Assembly: GCA_020638525.1 (NCBI GenBank)
Contig: JACKIL010000002.1
Location: forward strand, 248,001-312,000
Source: Caulobacterales bacterium
GTDB taxonomy: Bacteria > Pseudomonadota > Alphaproteobacteria > Caulobacterales > Parvularculaceae
DNA length: 64,000 bases
Direction of reading: 5' to 3'
Position numbers and translations under genes: made by a program. The notes under the pieces were generated by a model, which was not told the origin of the DNA, did no database searches, and saw nothing but the letters and a program-made list of their open reading frames with translations. Below are positions 1 through 8,724 of the stretch, one piece after another (the first letter of the stretch is position 1; each line of letters begins with the position of its first letter).

Positions 1-461
1 GCCGCACGGCTTCTTGCGTTGGGTCGATCGGTGCTGACCGAGCGTCTCACAGGCCCGACGTTCCGTAACGCCAAGCCCTTCAACAACCCGGTCAACACAC
101 GACCGGCGACGCGAAGGGCTCAGAAGTTTCCCTTGGCGGCCTCAGCGAGGATCAGCTTGTCGAGCGTCAGATCGGAGACCGCCTTACGAAGACGCATGTT
201 CTCCTTCTCAAGCTCTTTCAGCCGGCGCGCCTGATCGACGCCCATGCCGCCATATTCGCGGCGCCAGCGATAATAAGTCTGTTCAGTGACGCCGATAGCC
301 CGAACCGCCTGGCCCGTCGTCTCGCCACGACTGAGGCGGACCTCAACCTCACGCAGCTTCGCAATGATCTCTTCCGGCTTGGCTCTTTTCGCCATGTCTC
401 AGCTCCTCTTTCAAAGCCAAGACTAACAGATTCATCGGACCACTATTTCAGGGGCAGTCCA
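1..461 (-). mobile_element. IS3-family insertion sequence, partial (cut by window edge)
   Basis: This is the orfA-proximal end of an IS3-family element read on the minus strand. Bases 1-461 match 29730-30190 base for base by eye, so it is a second copy of the complete element at 28924-30190, in the same orientation. The terminal repeat begins TGGACTGCCCC (minus strand) at 461. The rest of the element, including most of orfB, lies left of the window. The DNA next to the end is a truncated CmcJ-like gene, so this insertion or a deletion beside it broke that gene. Confidence 0.9.
120..395 (-). CDS. IS3-family transposase OrfA
   Basis: A 91-residue OrfA with an N-terminal helix-turn-helix (about residues 20-50, including the segment GVTEQTYYRWRREYGG) and a C-terminal leucine-zipper-like helix, the usual IS3 OrfA layout for binding the terminal repeats and multimerising. 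Near its stop the minus strand reads GGGAAAC (126-132) with codons GGA AAC in frame, a canonical -1 slippery heptamer. Slippage there would fuse OrfA to OrfB, which starts in the other frame and continues beyond the window edge. The protein is identical to that of the copy at 29849-30124. Confidence 0.9.
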   Translation of the reverse strand: MAKRAKPEEIIAKLREVEVRLSRGETTGQAVRAIGVTEQTYYRWRREYGGMGVDQARRLKELEKENMRLRKAVSDLTLDKLILAEAAKGNF

Positions 462-835
462 TGGGCGCGAGTTGAAGCCCTAGCCGAGCGGTTGTTTACC
501 AGGTCTGGCAGCCGCTTTCGCCTCCGCCGCATGACAGCATAATGGCTTTCGCCGACGGGCGCATCGATTCGGCTTCCGACATCGTACTAATGGCCGTGAA
601 ATTCGGCGCTGGCGACTCCCCAGCGGACAAATTCGTCGCGCGCGGGGTCTATTTCAACCCCAATCACAAATAGTACTATTTTCCGGATCTGCAGGAGGAT
701 GAGGTGATCGTCTTCAAAGGATTCGATACGGCGTTGGATGATGACTTCAACCCGGGGCATTGCGTATTCGCCAATCCCGCTGGAGGGATTCCTCGCAACA
801 GTGTCGAATGCAGGTTCGTCGCTCTCTACGATTAA
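462..835 (+). pseudogene. CmcJ/NvfI-family oxygenase-like gene, 5'-truncated remnant
   Basis: Read on the plus strand, this stretch encodes the C-terminal half of a CmcJ/NvfI-like (GA4-desaturase-like) protein: VVYQVWQPLSPPPHD, MAFADGR, then YYFPDLQEDEVIVFKGFD and a final ECRFVALYD before TAA at 833-835. The family normally has a Trp just before YYFP; here that codon is TAG, consistent with TGG to TAG. A second in-frame TGA lies near 474-476. The 5' part is replaced by the IS ending at 461. Family members act on small organic acids and related metabolites, and the original substrate cannot be told. I see no start codon, so it is almost certainly dead. Confidence 0.6.
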
Positions 836-970
836 GAACCTCATTCGACCTATTGTGACTGCCTAGACACGTCGCGCCGCCTAATTCATGTCACAAACGT
901 TTCGCAGCGCGACGCTGCCCGCTTCTGACGACGAGATCATGGCAATGTGTCGCGCCAAAATTTCCTTGGC

Positions 971-996
971 TCAATGAGACCGCTTGGTCTCATTGA
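971..996. repeat. Perfect 11-bp inverted repeat with 4-nt loop
   Basis: The arms are TCAATGAGACC (971-981) and GGTCTCATTGA (986-996) around GCTT. It lies about 55 bp beyond the stop codon of the minus-strand flavoprotein gene at 1052. No U-run follows on either strand, so it is a weak candidate for an intrinsic terminator. It could also be an operator or a relic of a mobile element. Confidence 0.5.
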
Positions 997-1051
997 TACC
1001 ACATCAGTTATCTTTCGAAGCAGGTTCAAGCACTGGCGATTGAAAAAGCCG

Positions 1052-2176
1052 TCAGATCGGCTCGCCGATGAAAACTCGAACTCGCTCATAAAGCCCCATA
1101 GGGTCGGCATCTGGGGTTGGGTTCATCTGCCATTCGCCGAGCAAAGCTGAACTGTCGGCGATGAATTTGGCGCGATCAAATCGACGCGTGACAAATGCAT
1201 TAAGCCTGTCGTCCATTGGCGCATCCTTGTCGAGCTCCTCCGCCAAGACTACGGCGTCTTCAACCGCCATTGCAGCACCTTGTCCCAAGTGAGGAGTCGA
1301 CGAGTGCGCCGCGTCGCCGATCAGCACAATCCGCCCCTTATGCCATGGGGCGGGAATGACACACGTCTCCAATGGGCGATAAACGACCAAACTTGGATCA
1401 GTGATTTGCTCCATGAATTCTTCAACCTTAGCCCCCCTTCCCCGAATTCTGTCGCGCATCTCGTCAGCCAATGTGGAAGGTTCAAAAAATGGATTACCCG
1501 GCTCAGGCGACGTAACAAAAATATACATCGTCTCATTTGTCAGCGGGACGGTGCCGATCGACCGGCTGCGGTCTGTAATATATGCTTCCGCCCATTCAAG
1601 GTCTTTCGGACGCGGAAGATTGTATCGCCAAACGCCCTGCCCGGTGAATTGGGGCCGCCATTGGCTGCCAAAAAGCAATTCGCGGACCTTTGAATATGCG
1701 CCGTCGGCGCCGATGACGAGATCATAGGCGCCGCTTGTCCCGTCGGTAAAGTCGACATGGACCTTGTCGCCGTCGTCAGTGATGGTCTTGAAGGTCACGC
1801 CTTGGCGCAGCGGAATCTGCAGGTCGGTTACACGCTTGTACAGCACTCTATGTAAGGCCGGTCGCGCAAGGCCAAGATCGGCTGGATACTCCGGACCAGC
1901 CGAGGAAACGCCCTCGCTTCGGCCGAGCTCGCTGCCATCATCATTATTCCGCCAGCGCCATCCGCGATACGCAAATCCTGCTTCGACCGCTTCCTTGCCG
2001 ACGCCCAATTGCGCAAGGGCGCGCACGAAATTGCTCTGCACGATGATTCCGACATGATAGATTTTCCACTCTTTGTGGATTTCAACAATTTCGACATCAA
2101 AACCGCTTTTGATGAGGCCGATCGCAGTGGAAAAACCGCCAATACCGCCGCCGACGATCAGGACTTTTTCTTTCAA
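1052..2176 (-). CDS. FAD-dependent aromatic monooxygenase (salicylate/3-hydroxybenzoate hydroxylase type)
   Basis: A 374-residue group A flavoprotein monooxygenase. These enzymes use NAD(P)H and O2 to add a hydroxyl group to an aromatic ring. Visible motifs are the N-terminal dinucleotide fold VGGGIGG (Gly9-x-Gly11-x-x-Gly14), the mid-protein DG motif GADGAYSKVR, and the C-terminal GD motif GDAAHSSTPHLGQGAA that binds the FAD ribityl and pyrophosphate. The length is normal for the salicylate-hydroxylase-like subgroup. The gene is divergent from the SDR at 2478, so the two may share a control region. The exact substrate is not visible; a phenolic acid feeding ring cleavage is likely from context. 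Confidence 0.85.
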   Translation of the reverse strand: MKEKVLIVGGGIGGFSTAIGLIKSGFDVEIVEIHKEWKIYHVGIIVQSNFVRALAQLGVGKEAVEAGFAYRGWRWRNNDDGSELGRSEGVSSAGPEYPADLGLARPALHRVLYKRVTDLQIPLRQGVTFKTITDDGDKVHVDFTDGTSGAYDLVIGADGAYSKVRELLFGSQWRPQFTGQGVWRYNLPRPKDLEWAEAYITDRSRSIGTVPLTNETMYIFVTSPEPGNPFFEPSTLADEMRDRIRGRGAKVEEFMEQITDPSLVVYRPLETCVIPAPWHKGRIVLIGDAAHSSTPHLGQGAAMAVEDAVVLAEELDKDAPMDDRLNAFVTRRFDRAKFIADSSALLGEWQMNPTPDADPMGLYERVRVFIGEPI

Positions 2177-2477
2177 TTTTCCCTCCCAAAGAAATCACAT
2201 AGCCAAGCCGCGGTCCGTTTTTCGGAGGCAGCGCCGCTTTCGCAGATCAGCATAGCCGCATTCCGAATCTCGGGAGATTGGCAAGGTTAAGCCAAAAACG
2301 ATACGCTATGGATTGTAATTAGCAGCGGTGCTACAATTGTTCAACGGAAAAACTTTCGGCCAACGACCTCTAAACTCAGCGGCTATCCTGCCGAGTTAAC
2401 GCTTTGGGCCGCCATTTCGCGTCGGCGGGCGCGAGCGAAGAATAGTTTCGTTCAAGAGAAGAGGAATATGAGAGCCA
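2177..2477. other. Divergent intergenic region (about 300 bp)
   Basis: This lies between the start codons of the minus-strand monooxygenase and the plus-strand SDR, and must hold both promoters. I see no convincing palindrome or sigma-54 site and no RNA gene. Parts are AT-rich (around 2300-2345), as expected for promoters. Confidence 0.5.
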
Positions 2478-3254
2478 ATGAGTGACATTCGGTTGGGAGG
2501 TCAAGGGCCGCTAAATCTGGCAGGAAAGGTCGCCATCGTTTCAGGCGGGTCCGGCGGCATTGGCGCCGCGACGGCGCAAAGGCTTGCCGGAAAAGGCGCC
2601 TCTGTTGTGATAGGCTACAATAAGGGCCGCGATCGCGCCGACGCGTTAGCGGCTGCGTTGCCTGGTCCGGGCCGGCATATGGCCATGTGCCTGCCGATGG
2701 ATAATAGCGAAAGTTTGCGCGCCGCCGCATCGGAAGTTGAAAGGACGTTCGGCTGCGCCCACGTGCTGGTCAATAGCGCCGGGACCACCAAGGCCATCGA
2801 CCATGCCGATCTCGACGGCCTCGACGACGAAACCTTTGACGCAATTTTGATTACCAATGTTCGCGGGCCATTCGCGACCATTCGCGCTTTTGCCCCGTTG
2901 CTCAAGGCTGGCGGCGATTCAATTATCGTCAATGTCTCTTCAATTTCCGGCGAAACCGGCAAAGGAAGTTCTATCGCCTATTGCGCTTCAAAAGCCGCAC
3001 TTGACACCATGGGGAAATCTCTCGGCCGTGTCCTCGGACCTGAAGTCAGAGTGATCAGTATTGCTCCAGCAGCCGTCGCAACGGATTTTGTTCCCGGACG
3101 AGGCCGCGAAGGTGTTGAAAAGCAGGCAGCAAGTACGCCGCTCAGGCGAGTGTGCGAACCAGATGATGTCGCATTGGCGATCTTGTCTGCGGTGACCCAT
3201 CTCAGATTGTCCACCGGCACATCGATTGTCGTCGACAGCGGTCGGCATTTGTAG
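2478..3254 (+). CDS. Short-chain dehydrogenase/reductase
   Basis: A 258-residue classical SDR, an NAD(P)-dependent oxidoreductase of alcohol or ketone groups. The cofactor motif is SGGSGGIGAA near residues 22-31. NSAG follows mid-protein, then the catalytic Ser and Tyr-x3-Lys in IAYCASK. The C-terminus VVDSGRHL is typical. It starts 31 bp before the stop-to-start gap leading to the OYE-like gene at 3285, so the two probably form one operon. A similar SDR plus OYE pair occurs on the other strand at 31994-34177, which suggests the two enzyme types act on the same kind of substrate. Confidence 0.85.
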   Translation: MSDIRLGGQGPLNLAGKVAIVSGGSGGIGAATAQRLAGKGASVVIGYNKGRDRADALAAALPGPGRHMAMCLPMDNSESLRAAASEVERTFGCAHVLVNSAGTTKAIDHADLDGLDDETFDAILITNVRGPFATIRAFAPLLKAGGDSIIVNVSSISGETGKGSSIAYCASKAALDTMGKSLGRVLGPEVRVISIAPAAVATDFVPGRGREGVEKQAASTPLRRVCEPDDVALAILSAVTHLRLSTGTSIVVDSGRHL

Positions 3255-3284
3255 ATCTAGTCTCACATTGGATGGAGAATAAGC

Positions 3285-4595
3285 ATGACGGACGAATTCG
3301 GAATAAGCGCGCTACTTGAACCGATGCGGATCAATCAGCGTAATATTTCCAACCGAATCGTTATGGGCCCGATGGCGGCCGCATCGCCGGAAAAAGACGG
3401 ATCGCCGTCAGCGCAGACGATCGCCTTTTTCGAACGCCGCGCGCGGGGCGGCGTCGGCATGATCATCGTAGGCGGAACTGTTTCGACCAAGCGAGCTTAT
3501 GAAGAATCGCCGGTCGCTTCGGTGCTGAGAATGGATATTGATGAAACGATCCCCCATTTCAGAAAGGTCACCGATGCGGTGCATGCGCATGGCGTCGCCA
3601 TCATTTCGCAATTGACTGCCGGTTTCGGCCGGATGGGAAAACCGCTGGGCAATCGGCAGCTCATCTCTCCTAGCCCGATCAATGTCACCATACCCGAGGA
3701 CCAATTTCCAAAGGGATTCATCGTGCCGGGCGGACGGTCGACGCCGATGCCCCGCGAAGCGACAATCGCAGAGATCAAGGCGATCGAAGAAGAGGTCATT
3801 GAAGCCGCAATGCGGGCTCGCGATGCAGGCTTCGATGGCGTCCAGGTCGCGGCACAGATGAGCTACTTTTCCGCATCGTTTCTTTCGCCGCACAGCAACT
3901 GGCGCAATGACGAATATGGCGGGTCTGCTGAAAACCGCGGCCGCTTCCACGCTAATATTGTGCGCGGCATCCGTGAACGTGCTGGTCCAAATTTCATTAT
4001 TGGTCTTTTATTGCCGGCAAACGATTACTTGCCTGACGGCCAGGGACCTCAAGGATTTGCTCAAGTCGCTCAGGAAATCGAGAAAGCCGGTCTCGATTTC
4101 GTCGCACTTTCGAATGGCGCCTACGAAACGATGAAAATGAGTGCGCCCGAAACAGATGGCGCCATGATCAATAGCGGTGATGCGAAAGTATTCAAAAAGG
4201 CGTTGAAGGTTCCAGTCATGATCCAGGGCGTGCACGACCCGGTGTTCGCCGAACGCGCAATACGCGAGGGCCATGGCGATTTCGTGATGCTTGCACGGCA
4301 AATGCTCGCCGATCCGGATTACGCTATTAAACTCAGGGACGGTCGCGCAGCCGAAATAGTGAAATGCGATCGACAAAATCTTTGCATGCGCCGAATGGTT
4401 TTCGGCATGCCGGTCAGGTGCGGCGTTAACCCTGAGATGGGTCGCGAAAGCAGGGCAAACGGGGGCGGCAGGCCGATTGGTCGATTGGTGCAAGCCCCTC
4501 TTGAATCGGTGGTTCTGTCGCTAACCGGATCGCCAACAGTCATGGGCCTGGTCGGGAAACTGGCGACGCATACGCAAGGAAAAAGGGCCGAATAA
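3285..4595 (+). CDS. NADH:flavin oxidoreductase (Old Yellow Enzyme family), atypical active site
   Basis: A 436-residue FMN TIM-barrel protein related to the barrel half of 2,4-dienoyl-CoA reductase. It has NRIVMGPMAA at the start and the family hallmark YGGSAENR. It stops after the barrel and lacks the FAD/NAD(P) domain. The usual His pair of the HxxH-type active site is absent: the segment reads VQVAAQMSYF, with Ala and Met where His is expected. Of the four Fe-S cysteines of dienoyl-CoA reductases only about three Cys remain, in CDRQNLC and the Cys eleven residues on. The protein is closely related to the one at 32888-34177. It probably reduces or isomerises an activated double bond; the substrate is unknown. 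Confidence 0.8.
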   Translation: MTDEFGISALLEPMRINQRNISNRIVMGPMAAASPEKDGSPSAQTIAFFERRARGGVGMIIVGGTVSTKRAYEESPVASVLRMDIDETIPHFRKVTDAVHAHGVAIISQLTAGFGRMGKPLGNRQLISPSPINVTIPEDQFPKGFIVPGGRSTPMPREATIAEIKAIEEEVIEAAMRARDAGFDGVQVAAQMSYFSASFLSPHSNWRNDEYGGSAENRGRFHANIVRGIRERAGPNFIIGLLLPANDYLPDGQGPQGFAQVAQEIEKAGLDFVALSNGAYETMKMSAPETDGAMINSGDAKVFKKALKVPVMIQGVHDPVFAERAIREGHGDFVMLARQMLADPDYAIKLRDGRAAEIVKCDRQNLCMRRMVFGMPVRCGVNPEMGRESRANGGGRPIGRLVQAPLESVVLSLTGSPTVMGLVGKLATHTQGKRAE

Positions 4596-4671
4596 GATTG
4601 GGGTCAGCGTTTCCAAAGAGTTAGATTTAGTTTAGATTGACCTTGACAAAGCGACAATTTATCTTTCGCCC

Positions 4672-5328
4672 ATGGCAAAGCTGATAGAACTTTCAAAGAT
4701 TCAAAAAAAAGACGAACCCGGCAAGCCACGAGGCGGCGGGCGTCCAAGAAGTGAATCGACCAGGCGCGCTATCCTTTCAGCCACGCTAAAACTCCTGCGA
4801 AGTGACGCAATCCAGAACATCACGATTGAAGCGATCGCCCGTGAAGCGGGTGTCAGCAAAGCGACAATCTATCGCTGGTGGGACTCCAAGGCGTCAGTGG
4901 TGATTGACGCATTCATTGAAGATCACATTATCCACACGCCGATGCGCCACGATATTCATCCGGCTGAAGCATTGCTTGCGCATTGGCGCTCTTTGGCGGA
5001 ACAATATGCGGGATGGCCGGGCACCGTTGTTGGACAAATCTTGGGCGAAGGCCAAGCAGATCCGGCCGTGCAACGCGAATTCCGAGAACGATTTTACTAT
5101 GGGCGCCGGGCTATCGTAAACGAAGTCTTCGACCAGCTTCGTAAGATCCGCCCTGACATACCTGATATTGAAACGGAACATTTGGTCGATATGCTTTATT
5201 CCACCGTTTATCGGCGGTTGATGTTAGGGTATGGATTGATCGACAAACGTTTTATTCGCGAATTTCCAATCGATTTCTTTTCCCTGTTGGGAATTGAATT
5301 CGACGATAATGAAAAGGTCATCGACTGA
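4672..5328 (+). CDS. TetR/AcrR-family transcriptional regulator
   Basis: A 218-residue TetR-type repressor. The helix-turn-helix covers roughly residues 45-70: ITIEAIAREAGVSKATIYRW, followed by the typical WDSK. The N-terminus is basic (KPRGGGRPRS). The C-terminal half is an effector-binding domain of the TetR_C type, and the ligand is unknown. A TTGACA-like hexamer lies about 30 bp before the ATG. The gene sits between the SDR-OYE pair and hmgA-fah, so it may sense an aromatic intermediate and control either unit. Confidence 0.85.
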   Translation: MAKLIELSKIQKKDEPGKPRGGGRPRSESTRRAILSATLKLLRSDAIQNITIEAIAREAGVSKATIYRWWDSKASVVIDAFIEDHIIHTPMRHDIHPAEALLAHWRSLAEQYAGWPGTVVGQILGEGQADPAVQREFRERFYYGRRAIVNEVFDQLRKIRPDIPDIETEHLVDMLYSTVYRRLMLGYGLIDKRFIREFPIDFFSLLGIEFDDNEKVID

Positions 5329-5574
5329 CCACGGCGAAAAAACTGGCGCAGATTCGCGCCGTCTAAGCGGCGTGTTTCAAATTCGCCGGGGGTCGTTGCA
5401 AACAAACCATCATTGCTCACGCGCGGCTGTAGCGGAAAATCATCTCGCAGGTCGGATTATTGACCCACATCAATATGGCCCATAATATGAGCCGTATCGT
5501 TCAGTAATTAAATATGCGCGAAGCTTATTCGCGCGGTTCCTGAGATCTCGGGCAGAACGGTCAGGAGAATGGCG

Positions 5575-6886
5575 ATGACGAGACGGCCACATCATGAAAC
5601 TTCCGCAATCACTGACGGATTGATGTCGGGATTTGGCAATGAATTCGCCACCGAAGCTATCGCCGGCGCACTCCCGATCGGGCGCAATTCTCCCCAACGC
5701 GCGCCGCTCGGCCTTTATGCCGAACAATTATCGAGCACAGCGTTCACCATGCCTAGGTCCGAAGCGCTTAGAACATGGTTTTATCGAATTCGTCCATCGG
5801 CTGGGCATCCTGTTTTCGCGCCCCTCGCCCATTCCGGCGTAGACGCCGCCTACGCCAAGCCGTCTCCCAATAGGATGCGGTGGGATCCGCAACCTGCGAT
5901 TTCCGATGGCGACTTTATTGACGGTCTGATGCCGCTAGCGGCCACCACAAATGCGCCCTCAGCCGGCGTTACTGCATGGCGCTATTGTGCGACCCGGCCG
6001 ATGACGGGCGCATTCTACAACTCCGATGGAGAGATGCTGTTCGTACCTTTCGAAGGTGCGGCGCGTTTCGCCACCGAATGCGGCGTGTTGGATGTCGCGC
6101 CTGGTGAGATATGCGTGGTGCCGCGGAGGGATGAAGTTCCGCGTCGATCCGCTGGGCGGGCGCATTCGCGGTTATATTTGCGAAAATCACGGCGCAGAGC
6201 TTCGACTGCCTGATCTCGGTCCGATCGGCTCAAATTGCCTTGCGAACCCGCGAGATTTTATGACGCCCGTCGCCGCCTATGAACAAGGGTGCGGCGAACA
6301 GCGATTGATCGCCAAATTTGAAGGGGCGCTCTGGCAAACCACTGTTGCAGACTCGCCGCTCGACGTCGTTGCTTGGCATGGCAACAGCGTGCCTTACAAA
6401 TACGACCTTTTCCGTTTTAATGCGATTGGAACGGTCAGCTACGACCACCCTGACCCGTCAATCTACACTGTCCTGACGTCTCCTTCGGCAGTTCGCGGTT
6501 TGGCCAATATCGACTTCGTGATCTTTCCGCCCCGATGGATGGTTGGCGAAGATACTTTCCGTCCCCCCTGGTACCATCGCAACCTAATGAACGAATTGAT
6601 GGGACTCGTCGTTGGCGTATACGACGCCAAAGCGGAGGGATTCGTTCCCGGCGGCGCATCGCTTCATTCGCGCATGAGCGCGCACGGTCCCGATGCCGAG
6701 ACCGCCGAACGCGCGGAAAATGCCGAACTCAAGCCGCATAAGCAAGACGGAACAATGGCGTTCATGTTTGAAACGCACGCTGTGTTCAGACCGAGCGCAC
6801 ATCCTGACGTGGAGGCGACTCGCCAAGTTGATTACGATAATTGTTGGACGGGAATTAAAGCACGCTTCGGCGAAGGTGGAAAATGA
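5575..6886 (+). pseudogene. hmgA: Homogentisate 1,2-dioxygenase with a one-base frameshift
   Basis: Homogentisate dioxygenase opens the ring of homogentisate to maleylacetoacetate using Fe(II). Two overlapping frames give one full protein of about 437 residues. The first runs MSGFGNEFATEA... to ICVVPR; the second resumes at GMKFRVDPLGG and runs to the end. The break is one extra base near A6127: the sequence reads CGG AGG GAT instead of CGG GGG ATG. Iron ligands are present in the downstream frame: His and Glu in YHRNLMNE and His in SAHGPDAE. The start at 5575 rather than 5569 fits AGGAG at 5563-5567. Its stop overlaps fahA by 4 bp (ATGA). Either the gene is inactive or the base is a sequencing error. 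Confidence 0.9.
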
Positions 6887-8175
6887 TTGATGAAACCCAT
6901 GACCGCAATGTAACCTCATGGGTTGCAGGCGCAGATATTCACGAAGATTTCCCGGTTCAAAATCTCCCGCTGGGAATTTTTTCCTCGGGAGGATCTGAAC
7001 CGCGCGCCGGTGCGGCAATTGGAGATTATGTCTTTGACCTGCCCCACGCGTTCGCGTTGCTCGAGCCGATGGCGGAAGCGGCGTGCAATGCGCTTCGAGG
7101 CCAGACCAGCCTGAATGCGTTTATGTCCCTTACTGCCGCAGAACGGCGCAACTTTCGACGCGCGGTATTTCGCGTCCTGACCGATCCGGGGTTTGAAGAA
7201 GAAGCAAGCAAATCGCTGGTCGCAGCAGACGACTGCGTGATGCGCCTTCCGATTGATATTCGTGATTATACGGATTTCTATGCGGGGATCCATCATGCGC
7301 GAAATGTCGGATCGCTGCTGAGACCTGAGAATCCGCTGTTGCCAAATTACAAATTCATCCCAGTTGGCTATCATGGACGCTCCTCGTCGATCCGAGTTTC
7401 CGGCGCAGACGTCACGCGTCCGCGCGGTCAGATTCGTCCCAACCCGGACGAACCGCCGGTTGTGGAGCCATGCCGACGCCTCGATTACGAGGTTGAACTC
7501 GGGATCTGGGTCGGAGGCCGATCCGCCCTCGGCGCCCCGGTCCCGATCAGCAAGGCGCGTGATCACATAGCGGGTTTAAGCCTCCTTAATGACTGGTCCG
7601 CCCGCGATATCCAAGCTTGGGAATACCAGCCATTGGGACCATTCCTGGCGAAGAATTTCGCAACGACAATTTCGCCGTGGATCATAACCGCTGAAGCTCT
7701 TGAGCCCTTTAGGGCAGCGCCGCTTCGCCGGCCAGAAGGCGATCCCGCGCCGCTCGAATATCTTGTCGACGACGCCGATCAGGAGGCTGGCGCCTACGAT
7801 ATCCGCGTGGAAGTTTTTCTGCGCACGCACGAGATGGCGAAATCCGGCGACGCAGCGACGCTTCTGGGAAGCGTCCGTGCAACGGACCTTTATTGGACGC
7901 CGGCGCAAATGGTTGCGCATCATACTGTAAATGGATGTGACATTGCGGCGGGCGATCTCATGGGGACGGGCACTATTTCCGGCGCTGGGGAGAGCGAAAA
8001 AGGCAGCATGATGGAATTGAGCTGTGGGGGACGCCGCGAGATTGTCTTGCCCAACGGCGAAACGCGGACTTTTCTCGAGGATGGCGATGAAGTGACGATG
8101 ACAGGTTGGGCCGAACGCGCCGGATTCCGTCGGATCGGTTTCGGACGATGCGGCGCGACGATCAAAAAAAGCTGA
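6883..8175 (+). CDS. fahA: Fumarylacetoacetase
   Basis: A 430-residue fumarylacetoacetate hydrolase, which splits fumarylacetoacetate into fumarate and acetoacetate at the end of the homogentisate pathway. The N-terminal SH3-like domain is followed by the FAH catalytic domain. Metal and catalytic residues are visible: Asp131 and His137 in RDYTDFYAGIHHARN, the two Glu of LDYEVELGIWVG, and the Asp of LLNDWSARDIQAWEY. Its ATG overlaps the hmgA stop, so the two genes are translationally coupled. No maleylacetoacetate isomerase (maiA) is in the window, so the pathway needs one from elsewhere. Confidence 0.95.
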   Translation: MIDETHDRNVTSWVAGADIHEDFPVQNLPLGIFSSGGSEPRAGAAIGDYVFDLPHAFALLEPMAEAACNALRGQTSLNAFMSLTAAERRNFRRAVFRVLTDPGFEEEASKSLVAADDCVMRLPIDIRDYTDFYAGIHHARNVGSLLRPENPLLPNYKFIPVGYHGRSSSIRVSGADVTRPRGQIRPNPDEPPVVEPCRRLDYEVELGIWVGGRSALGAPVPISKARDHIAGLSLLNDWSARDIQAWEYQPLGPFLAKNFATTISPWIITAEALEPFRAAPLRRPEGDPAPLEYLVDDADQEAGAYDIRVEVFLRTHEMAKSGDAATLLGSVRATDLYWTPAQMVAHHTVNGCDIAAGDLMGTGTISGAGESEKGSMMELSCGGRREIVLPNGETRTFLEDGDEVTMTGWAERAGFRRIGFGRCGATIKKS

Positions 8176-8209
8176 GCGTCGGCGCGTAGACGCCGCCGAA
8201 AGTCGAGAT

Positions 8210-8632
8210 TTATTTGTAGTCCAACGCCCGGATCATATTGAATACCTGCTGCGCGATACGCTTGCCCTCCTCTGTAAGCCGATAGGCAACTCTTGGCGGC
8301 GCATCGTCGCTGACGATGCGCAACACCATCCCCTTGTTTTCAAATGCGCGCAATTTCAGCGTGAGCATCCTTTGGGAGATTTTTTCGAAATGCAGAGCTT
8401 CGTCGAGCGAACGTCTCAAGGCGGCGTGGCGCAATTCTCCGGATTCCAAAACGAGCAAGATGATGATCGCCCACTTATCGCCAAGCAAGCTGAAGACGCC
8501 GCGTAGATATTCGTACTTCGCCTGACCGCCCTCGCTGATTTGGTCTGCAAGCACGGCGAGCGCCGCAGCCTGGCGTTTTGGCATAGGCTCGTCGAATCGG
8601 CTCAATTCGGGCTCCCATTTGGGAGGTTCCAC
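8210..8632 (-). CDS. HxlR-type winged-helix transcriptional regulator
   Basis: A 140-residue DNA-binding protein of the HxlR family. It shows LLGDKWAIIILLVLESG, ISQRMLTLKLRAFENKGMV, then PRVAYRLTEEGKRI, which is the family pattern in order. The first 45 or so residues are a less conserved extension. HxlR proteins often respond to aldehydes or electrophiles. The gene is convergent with fahA and divergent from the SDR at 8725, so it is a likely regulator of the SDR and the flavocytochrome operon that follows. Confidence 0.85.
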   Translation of the reverse strand: MEPPKWEPELSRFDEPMPKRQAAALAVLADQISEGGQAKYEYLRGVFSLLGDKWAIIILLVLESGELRHAALRRSLDEALHFEKISQRMLTLKLRAFENKGMVLRIVSDDAPPRVAYRLTEEGKRIAQQVFNMIRALDYK

Positions 8633-8679
8633 CGTCGCTTGGGATCAAAACTGTTCCCTCTTGTCGCGGCGCGATTATG

Positions 8680-8692
8680 ATACTAATCGTAT
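8680..8692. promoter_or_regulatory. Possible operator in the HxlR/SDR divergent region
   Basis: ATAC-N5-GTAT, a short imperfect inverted repeat within the 92-bp gap between the divergent HxlR-type gene and the SDR at 8725. Its position and AT-rich core fit a regulator site, but the repeat is short and could be chance. Confidence 0.25.
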
Positions 8693-8724
8693 TGGAACTG
8701 GATAGATACAATTAGGAGAGAAAT

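Noticed and set aside
587..844. 85-codon minus-strand frame near the left IS
   Set aside because: The plus strand of the same stretch encodes a recognisable CmcJ-like C-terminus, so this is its shadow.
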